Origin: Serinus canaria
Taxonomy: Eukaryota > Chordata > Aves > Passeriformes > Fringillidae
NCBI RefSeq assembly: GCF_022539315.1
Contig: NC_066333.1
Coordinates: 7,077,501-7,141,500 of the forward strand
DNA: 64,000 nt
Direction of reading: 5' to 3'
The translations under genes and the position numbers were made by a program. Below the pieces are notes generated by a model. The model ran no database searches. It was not told the origin of the DNA and was given only the letters and a program-made list of their open reading frames with translations. Shown here in pieces: positions 44,813-64,000 of this stretch. The first letter of the stretch is position 1, and every line of letters begins with the position of its first letter.

Positions 44813-46718
44813 TCCACACATGCCTCTGGAGCTCTGATGCTTTTGCTTGGTCAGGATCCAGCCCAGAGCTGCTCCCTGACCCAGCTGTGTTTGCTCAGCA
44901 GCTCCCAACATCTTCACTTCAGGACACCTGAAGTCCTTTGCCACTGCTGCTGTTGCCATCCCAGAGTGAGACCCTCAGATCCCAACCAGCCATGGAAACT
45001 TCTAAATGCAGCTGGGCATGGCTGTGGTGCCCATTTGTCTGTCACTGCTGCTCCCTCCTTCCCTCAGCTTTTAACTCCAGAGGGAGTAATGAACTTGGGC
45101 AGAGATCAATGCTCTGCTCTGAGCCAGGCTTTATTCTAACATGCAGCAAATGCTGCAGCAGGTACAACTTTTTTTTTTTAAATTATTGATTAGTAAAGCA
45201 GGTACGAGGCAGCACAGCTCCTGGCCAGGGACCTGCCTTGCTGGAGGGGAATGGGAAGCATACCCCCACTCTTTCTGGAGCCCTGCCAAGGGAAGGCTGA
45301 GGAAATACAGTCAGTATTTTCAAATCCAATTTAAAGAATCTCTTTGCAGCCAACATCTGTCATCTCATGGCAGAAAACACCTGAAATAATCTGATTTTTT
45401 TTCTGTTTATCTAGAGAGCACATAATATCCTTTTGATTGCTCTGGTACATGCAGATACTCTTGTGTAAGTGATGCCTGCTCTGTGCCTCCCCTGGTGCTG
45501 AGGCCAGGGTTTAGGACAGTGATATGGCACTACTGGGCCCCTTGGTGAATTTTAGGCTTTTCAGAAGAGGTGCAGGATTTGCACAGGTGCTGTTGCTGTG
45601 GTTGTGACCTGCTGTGAGGCGCAGCTCTGGAAGTGTTGGTGGGTTTGGCCTCAGGATTTATGCACCCAAAGGGCCACGGGGATCCTAGCGGCTCCATGAA
45701 ATCCTGCTCTCGTCAGGAGCAGGGTGGCTGTTCCAGCTCTCTCTGGTGCCACCAGCCACACTCCAGCCGGGCTCAGAGGGTGCATGTGAGCTTGCAATCC
45801 CCCTCAGCTGCAGGTTTTTCCCTTTGAGACAAGTCTTGCACAGTCTGGGACAGCGATCAGGATACACGAGGGGACTCATGTCCTTGTTCTTCCTGTAACG
45901 TTTCAAAAACCCCTCCAAGTGCCCCCAGATGGGCCCTGGCACGGAACACCGGGCACTGCCCCTCCGGCACTGCCTCTACAGACGGTGCGGCCGTGCTAAG
46001 ATGAACTGGATCGCACTGGGCTGGGCCGTACCGTGCCGTACCGTACCGGCCTGGGCGGGCGGAGCCGCGCTCTGTCCCGGGCGCTGTCCCGGGTGCTGAA
46101 GCCTCCCCCGCATACACCGGCGGGCCCCGGGTCTCGCCCCGCGGGGCTCGGGGGCTGGGGCCGCCGGGGATGCCAGGGAGAAGAAACCTTTCCCTGTGCG
46201 GGACCTGTGCGTGCCGCGGGGCTCTGGTCGTGCGGGCAGTCCCTGCAGGGCGGTGCGGAGGGTCCCAGCGAGGCGAGGGAGCCCTGGCGGGACGGGGGAC
46301 CCGGGGGGTGCCGAGAAGTCCCGAGTGGGGGCGGAGGGGTCCGGGTGGGGCGCTGCGAGGAATCCGGCGGTGCCGGAGGTTCCCGGCGGTGCGGGGCAGC
46401 ACGGGGGTGTCCCGGTGGGGCGGTATCGGGGTGTCCCGGCGGGTCGGGGGGTCCCGGGTGGGCGCGGCGGGTCCGGCCCCGCCCCGCTCAGTTTGAGGAT
46501 GAACCGTGGGAAAAAAACTTGGGGGTGCGCGCGGGCCGGGATCCCTCCGCCGGGCGGGGGAGGCTCCGGGCGAGCCGCGGCACCGCCTCGGCGCGCGGCG
46601 CCCTCCGCGCGAGGGAAGAGCTCCGCAGCGCGGCGGCGCCGGGACCGCGGCGCAGCCCCGGGGACAGGGCTCGGCCCGGCGGCGCCGCCGCCCTCGGGAC
46701 GGACGCGCCCGCGGCAAG

Positions 46719-58265
<11,547 letters not shown>

Positions 58266-59275
58266 GTGGGCGGTGCGGGGGGACGCCGGAGCCCCCCTCC
58301 GCCCCGGACTCAGCGGGGCCATCGAGGGTCCCGCACCCCCTGCCAGAGACTGGCCCCACCACCCCGTCTTGTCCAGCCTCCCTCGCCACCTCCCTGTCCC
58401 ACGGGGCCCGGCGGTGCCAGGGCTCGGCGCGGTGCGGGAGCCGGACCTGTCGGTGCCACGGCTGCAGCCTGGGGCTGTGCCTGGGGCCAGGGCATGTGCC
58501 CACGCGTGGTGTCCCATCCCCCCGGCCTTGTGCGGGTGGTGCCGCGGGCTGTGCCGTGTCCCAGCTCTCTACCCAGCGGGACCCTCCTGCCCACGGGACC
58601 CTCCCTGCCCTCCCCCGTGCTTCGCAGACCCAGCCGCCTGTTCCTGTAGGTTGCCCCGTTTAGTTGCTCTGTTCCAGCCCCACAGTGCGTATCTAAGTTC
58701 CAGCCTCCATCCTACAGCCCGTGTGTATCCCCCCGCCCCGCCCTGCCCCTGCCTGCCCCGCAGCCCCCAGCAGTCAAGGCCTGAGCTCAGCAGAGGAAGG
58801 ACGGCACGGCACATTGCTGGCATCCTCCCGGCACGCTCTGGCATCGCTCAGCCAGGCAGCTGCCCGTGCTCCGCGTGTGCCTGGGAAGGTGTGCCATCGG
58901 CGCTGGCCCCCTGCGCCCATCATTCCTCCTCCCTTCGCATCTCACAGAGGATGGGGCTCTCATCCTCCAGCCCCGTCCAGCGTGTCCCCATCCCGCTGCC
59001 CGTGCTGCCGTGGCTCTCGGCCCCCTCGCGGTCAAGCATCCCTCCCCACCAGGCCACAGCACCACATTGCCCCGGGCAGGGTCTGGCCCACGGGCGCTTA
59101 TGTCGCAGTGCAAACAGCAGAGCCCGTCCCTGCTGCCCCCACGGGTGACCGCGGCCGCTGGGGCTGGAGCTGTGGGGAGGGAGAGGGGGGCCCGAGCTGC
59201 TCCCCTGCTGCCCCCCAGCCTGCCACCATCAGACCTGCTGCAGCTAATAAAGCTCTTTAAACGAAGCCTCTGCTG
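58266..59275 (+). other. VSTM2L: VSTM2L 3' untranslated region
   Basis: About 1 kb of C-rich sequence from the TAG to the AATAAA at 59246. The long open frames here on both strands reflect composition. The cleavage point is inferred at about 59265-59275, with a TG-rich stretch (CTGTCGGTGCTCTCTGTCTG) just downstream. Confidence 0.75.
59246..59251 (+). terminator. Polyadenylation signal (AATAAA) of VSTM2L
   Basis: A canonical AATAAA in the CTAATAAAGCTC context, the first on this strand after the VSTM2L stop. Confidence 0.85.
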
Positions 59276-62130
59276 TCGGTGCTCTCTGTCTGTGGCACGG
59301 CAAGGGGACAGGGCTTTGGCACTGCCTCTGGTAAAAAGGGGCAGAGTTGGGGCAACTGGGGCTGCTGGGGATGGGTCTGAGCATCAACATGCCCCTGCAG
59401 CTGAGGCCTGAGAGCTTTAAAAAACTGCAGCTGGGGAGCTCCTGCCCAGCCTGGGAGCTGCTGCCCTGAGGGGTGCAGGATACAGCAAGGTCCCAGGGGA
59501 GCTGGGGATGCTCCATGCTGTGGCCATGGAGTGCTGGGTCCTGTGAGGTGGCTGGGTGGGCTGCCAGGTGAAATTCTGACACCCACCTGGGCACCCAGCC
59601 CAGATTTCCAGCCTGGTGGGAGGTGGGGTTGCTAAAGCAGGGTGCTGGCTGCCCCTGGGGCCTGGCTCTGCTTCTGCAGTGGGAGAGCAGATCTGAGCAC
59701 TGGCAATGCCCAGCCTGGCCCAGCTGCCTGGAGTCCTGCAGCTCCTTTGAAGCTTGTTACTTCCTGTATCTCCATCATGCTCACCCCTCGCTGTGCTGAT
59801 GAGAAGGAGCAAGAGCTGGTGGTTCTTTCTGCCACCAGAGGTGTCAGCCTGTGCTGGGGGCAGGAACAGGCAGAGGTGGCTGGTGTCTCTGGAGCCATGG
59901 TCATCTCTGCCACCTGGAGAACTGTGGTCTTGGGGAGCAAATGGCACAGGAGAAAAAAATTCAGGAGCTGCAGGGCAGCAGCTGTAAAATATTGCAGCAA
60001 GTTTTTTTCCAATAGTGGTCGCTGTGCTATAGCAATCCCTGGCAGAGCTGTGGGGCTGGGGCTATGCTCAAATTCTCTGTCAGGGAATGGGATTGCTGGG
60101 GGAAGAAGAGAGATTGGGATGCATTGGTCACCAGTGCAGCAAAACACAGGACACAGCAGAGAAAAAGGAAGACCCAGGGACATGCTAGGGAGGACAGGAG
60201 GCTGCAAATCACCTCAAACAGGGAATAAACAAATTGCTGTTCAGCCCAGTGATTTGTAAAACCTAGAGGTGAGTTTTAACAATAACAGGTTTTATTAGAA
60301 GAGATTAATTTTGCTGAGTTTATAGGAAATCTTGGGACCAGGAGTTGAGGAGTGGACCCTGCTGGATCCATGTGTGTGGCTCAGCAGTGCCTGGTGCCAG
60401 GGGCTGTGTGTGGGACTGTGCCCCCAGCAGTGTGGCTGTCCCCCAGGGTCCTGGCTGGGTTTGTGCATGGAGGAGGTGGCTGGGCATGGCTTTCTTTGCT
60501 CTCTGATCCTAGAGAGGGTGGCTGGAGTGGGAGGAGCTGGGGGTCCCCACCCCAGAGTGTTGGAGGCTGCTTGATGGAGGAGAGTTCTGGTGGGGAAAGC
60601 CCGGGGCTTCTGAAGGGGCCGAGTTTAAAATGCAAGTCACTGCTGGGGAGGAACCAGCCTCATGAAAATGCCATTTCCACACAGTCCCTCTCCCAGCCAT
60701 TATCCTGCCTCAGACAAAAGCAATTCACTCAGCTTCCAATAAAGCAAGGGCGATAACGAAGCTGTGAGAGGAGCTGACTGACAGGCAGGACAGCCTCTCC
60801 TGCCACCAGCACCCACCTGCTGCCCGGGGCTGAGGCTGTGGGGAAAATCTCTGGACAGCACTGTGAATCACAGGCTCTGGGTGGGGGTGTCTCAGTGCAG
60901 CCAGCTGTGCCAGAGCCCTGGCTGGGTGATGTGGTTGGTTCCTGGGCACTGGGCACTGATGGGACAACGCTGCCCTTGAATCCCATGCCTGTCCTGCAGG
61001 ATGGCAAGCCTTGGCATGGGCAGGATGGGTCCTTGGAATCCCCACCACAGCACAGCTGAGCAGAGCAAGACTGGATGCAGCATGTGCACCTAATAGATGA
61101 GTTTTGTCAAGTGCTACAACAACCCAGGAAACTGCACCAGCCCCAAGGGTGCTCAGAAACCAAAGACAGTATTTCACCTCCCTGCCTGCCCTGTCAGAGC
61201 AGCTCTGAAGGCTCCTTTGTATAGAACCCAACCAGCGTTAAGCACTGAACAGATATTAAAATAGACTAAAGCTGACCTGCAGCCCTGTCCTACTGGATAA
61301 AAAGCCACTGACTTGTGTTTTCCCTGGAGAAGCAAACAGGAGGAAAGCCTGAACAAAACCAGGGACACAAGGGGAGGTAACTTCAGCTGAGGGATGTGGC
61401 AGCAGAGGCAGTGCCCTTAGGCCCACCAACAGAGACTTGTTTTGGATGGTCACCCAGGACCCCAACAGTGATGCACAAAGCCTGCTCCAGGTCACAATCA
61501 ATTTATTGCTTTGGGTTTTGTATTTCTGAGCTTGCTTCCAAATTTAGTCAAGATCTGCCCTTTTGCTTCACTTGCATAGATGTTCCCCGAGTGTCAGGAG
61601 GCAGCCTGCTGCCAGGAGCTGCTCTGGTGAAGCTGAGGGATCTGGGAACAGCTGAGCAAAACAGTGCCCATGGACAATCTCTGCAGCAAGAGCCTGGGGA
61701 TGTGGGAGCTGGAGATTAAGGGAGAGGCCCCTCAGCAGGGGGAGTGAGCTGACCCCAAAGACAAGTCATCCTCTGCTCCCTGTACCACGCTGTCCCTACT
61801 CTGACAAACCATCACTGCTGGGGTGCCACAGTGCTCACAAGCTCTGTCACCACTGGCACTGCCTGACCTCAGACAGACAGAGGCTGTACTGGGGTACAGG
61901 CAGGTGCTTCATCCACTTCTCCTTGGGGTGGGGGTTAGAAATGGCCTGAGAACCGTGATCTGGGCATGGGAGATGTAAATCCCTCCCAGGTGTAAATTAG
62001 GGCTGGCTGATTTCTACAGAACCTCACAGAGAGATAGAGAACAGAGCATGTTTGGCCACCTCCATGTGGTCTCGGCAAACTGCAGCTGTGAGTAGCAGCC
62101 CTGATGCCTGAGAGGACACACTGTTCTTGA
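59276..62130. other. Convergent intergenic region VSTM2L-TTI1
   Basis: About 2.9 kb between the tails of two convergent genes. No gene, RNA or repeat is supported. Further TTTATT words on the + strand (for example near 60288 and 61502) could be distal TTI1 polyadenylation signals. Confidence 0.7.
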
Positions 62131-62678
62131 CAGTAACATAGGTGAGGAATTTATTGGAAATGCACTTTACTTCTGAGATTAATTGCTTTTAAAGAGAACA
62201 GGTTTACAGTGTACCCCAAGCAAGATTCTCTTCCTGGGAAGGGTAAAGGCCAGAAAAAGCTTTTGCTTTGAGTTGTCAGTCACTGTCCAGCTGAGAATGG
62301 GGAGGGATCATCACAGCTGTGAAGAGATCAGAGAGGTGTAGGGGGTGCTAAAGGGGCACCCCCAAGGATCAAGGGTTAGGAAGTAATTTCTGGAAGATAA
62401 CTCTTCATACTGAAGAATTTGGAATAGATGTGCCATTTTCTCTGCATATGGTGCTGGCCAGGCACAAGTCAGGAGTTGGGGTCATGTACCCACCTCATCC
62501 TCAAACACCTCTTCAAATAATAAACACTCTGCCACAGGGACAGTGTCTCAGCCAGTGCCCCAGGCTGGGCAGCCCTTCCACTGCCCCTGAACCATTTGGG
62601 TCCTCAGTGATGGTGTCTTCCCAGGTGAGCTCCATCCTTGTAGTTCCTCTTTCCCATCCCAGCTGCTATGTAAGTCTG
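62130..62678 (-). other. TTI1: TTI1 3' untranslated region (inferred)
   Basis: This runs from the TTI1 stop at 62679 to the nearest minus-strand AATAAA (62150-62155), about 540 nt. Its end depends on that signal being used. Confidence 0.5.
62150..62155 (-). terminator. Polyadenylation signal (AATAAA) for TTI1
   Basis: The + strand TTTATT reads AATAAA on the minus strand, in the context CCAATAAATTCC. It is the nearest canonical signal after the TTI1 stop. Confidence 0.6.
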
Positions 62679-62913
62679 TCAGGAAGGAGATGCCTCCTGT
62701 GTGCTGGTGCTGGGAGCTGTGCCCTCCTGCTGCTGCAGCCTCTGGAGCAGGAGCAGCACGTTGTCTGTGAGCTCGTTGCGTGGCCGCCCCATCCCGCCGA
62801 GCTTCACCGGCTGCAGGCTGGCGTGGGGGGGCTCGTAGCCCTCGGGGCAGCACACCTCACTCAGGAGCAGCCAGGTGCTGTCAGGGTCCACATGCATCAA
62901 GTGCAGGAAAACA
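62679..62913 (-). CDS. TTI1: TTI1, TELO2-interacting protein 1 (terminal coding exon, 5' partial)
   Basis: 235 nt on the minus strand: one base of a split codon, 77 residues and TGA. It starts after CTGTTTTCCATAG/ and reads [20 protein letters not shown]..., close to the human C-terminus as I recall it ([20 protein letters not shown]), with the CP...PPHASLQPV and [10 protein letters not shown] blocks also kept. TTI1 is a large HEAT-repeat protein. With TELO2 and TTI2 it forms the TTT co-chaperone complex that matures and stabilises mTOR, ATM, ATR, DNA-PKcs and SMG1. After the conserved end, about 17 residues rich in Gln, Ser and Thr follow (to EASPS); human ends near LLKELQ. All other exons lie right of the window. 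Confidence 0.93.
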
Positions 62914-64000
62914 CTATGGAAAACAGTAGGAAGAGAGGAAAGAAGAGTAAGGACAAAGCCTTGTGGTTGGCACCCAACGGGGTTATTAAGAGCTAAGGAA
63001 AGCCTTGATGCTGCTGGCAACCTCTGGCAGCTGCACAAATTCTGCTCTTTACAGAGGGCAGTGCAGTGGCCCTGTACCCAAGAAAGCAGCTCTGTGTCTC
63101 ACAGCTACTGGCACATGGGAGAAAAATATTTATGGTATCCACACAGTCACTTATGGATATCAAACAAACAGCTGGTGCAGGACTGACCCAGGCTTGGTGC
63201 TGGCACAAGCATAAATCTGCCTGTCCCACGTGCTGGGGAGGTGACTGTGGGTGACTGCATGTGCTATGCATATCTGGGATCTTTTGGACAGCAGCTCCTG
63301 CAGAGATCTTGGAAGAAACTGTCTGTGTTGTTCACCACCCTCTCTGGTTTTTGGGGAGTGAGGGAGGTAACCCATCTGGGCTTCTCTGCCTTTCCAGAGG
63401 TGGCAAGCCCAAGAGAATTTGGGGACAGCTGCACAGGCTGGGCCCCAAGGGAAGCTCAATGCTGTATTTGAGGGCTTTTTGCTCAAGTCAGATCTCCCAC
63501 CATCCCAAGTCCTTATTAGCTGCCTCCAAATTTTTGTCACCTTTCACAGAGCAGGATTTTAAACCAAATCCAAACAGAACCTTCATTAACAACAGAATGA
63601 AGGAAAAGAGGAATCACAACTTCCTCTGCAGATTTACTGCTGTGTTGATGGCTTTCACTTTGCATTTCCATACCTCAGTAAGATGGGATTTGCCTTTCCA
63701 GCATGCCCTTCACACAGGGCTCCAGCTGTGAGCTGCTGGGACACAGCTGCTGCTGAAGAGCAGGAAGCTCAATGAGTGAAAGAGCAAATGCTGATTTGTG
63801 TGACCTACACTTACTCACCCCCTCCTGCTAGTTCTCCCTGCAGCAACCTTTGGGCTTAGCTAGGTCTGTGTCAGGGTTTAATGCACAGAAGGTGTACTAG
63901 GCTTAACTGGTATTAAACTCTCTGTCTGTGCCATGAACAAAATTAGACTGGAATTTGCAAGGCCTCTTCCTGAATGCTGCTGAGTGCTCTGTGAGCACCA
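62914..64000 (-). other. TTI1: TTI1 last intron (partial)
   Basis: Minus-strand intron leading to the terminal exon. I looked for the preceding exon (the family's QEAARS region) on the minus strand and did not find it, so it lies beyond the right edge. No repeat was recognised. Confidence 0.75.

Larger units (their letters stand above)
38330..45940. other. Intergenic region CTNNBL1-VSTM2L
   Basis: About 7.6 kb in which I can support no gene. Open frames of 100-260 codons on either strand lack family resemblance and codon-level structure, and arise from rising GC content. Items seen are a CpG cluster at 43870-44000, a degenerate 21-24-nt minisatellite at 44700-44812 and a GGGT run at 42776-42789. 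It may contain distal promoter elements of VSTM2L. Confidence 0.75.

Overview
The window is vertebrate nuclear DNA, most likely from a bird. Genes are split into short exons with GT-AG introns, two old fragments of the CR1 LINE family typical of birds and other archosaurs are visible, and the gene order CTNNBL1 - VSTM2L - TTI1 is the one known from human chromosome 20q11. There is no bacterial-style gene organisation. The species cannot be named from the sequence alone.

Region 1 (1-38,330, + strand): CTNNBL1, a spliceosome-associated ARM-repeat protein of the PRP19/CDC5L complex. Fourteen coding exons are readable. They join in frame into 490 residues plus a stop, which fits exons 3-16 of the 16-exon, 563-residue human gene. 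The window opens inside intron 2. Twelve of the thirteen complete introns are GT-AG. The second (2233-5854) is AT-AC with near-consensus U12 (minor spliceosome) signals. Large introns carry CR1 remnants, a pentamer satellite, a small CpG-rich island and a strong short hairpin.

Region 2 (38,330-46,000): intergenic, no supportable gene. A small CpG cluster and a degenerate minisatellite are present.

Region 3 (46,000-59,275, + strand): VSTM2L, a small secreted or surface-associated V-set immunoglobulin protein. The complete coding sequence lies in four exons (213 residues), starting in a large CpG island and ending at an AATAAA signal. The introns are GC-rich but contain a series of AT-rich, homeobox-motif-dense islands that look like conserved noncoding elements. 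The last exon encodes a seven-histidine run.

Region 4 (59,275-64,000): a convergent intergenic gap, then the terminal coding exon of TTI1 on the minus strand (62,679-62,913). TTI1 is a TTT-complex (TELO2-TTI1-TTI2) subunit that stabilises PIKK kinases. The rest of TTI1 lies beyond the right edge.

I found no new multi-gene system. The most notable direct observation is the AT-AC U12 intron inside CTNNBL1, a gene for a splicing factor. Next are the candidate regulatory elements of VSTM2L. Exon limits were set by hand from splice consensus, reading-frame closure and recalled mammalian protein sequences; no database search was run.
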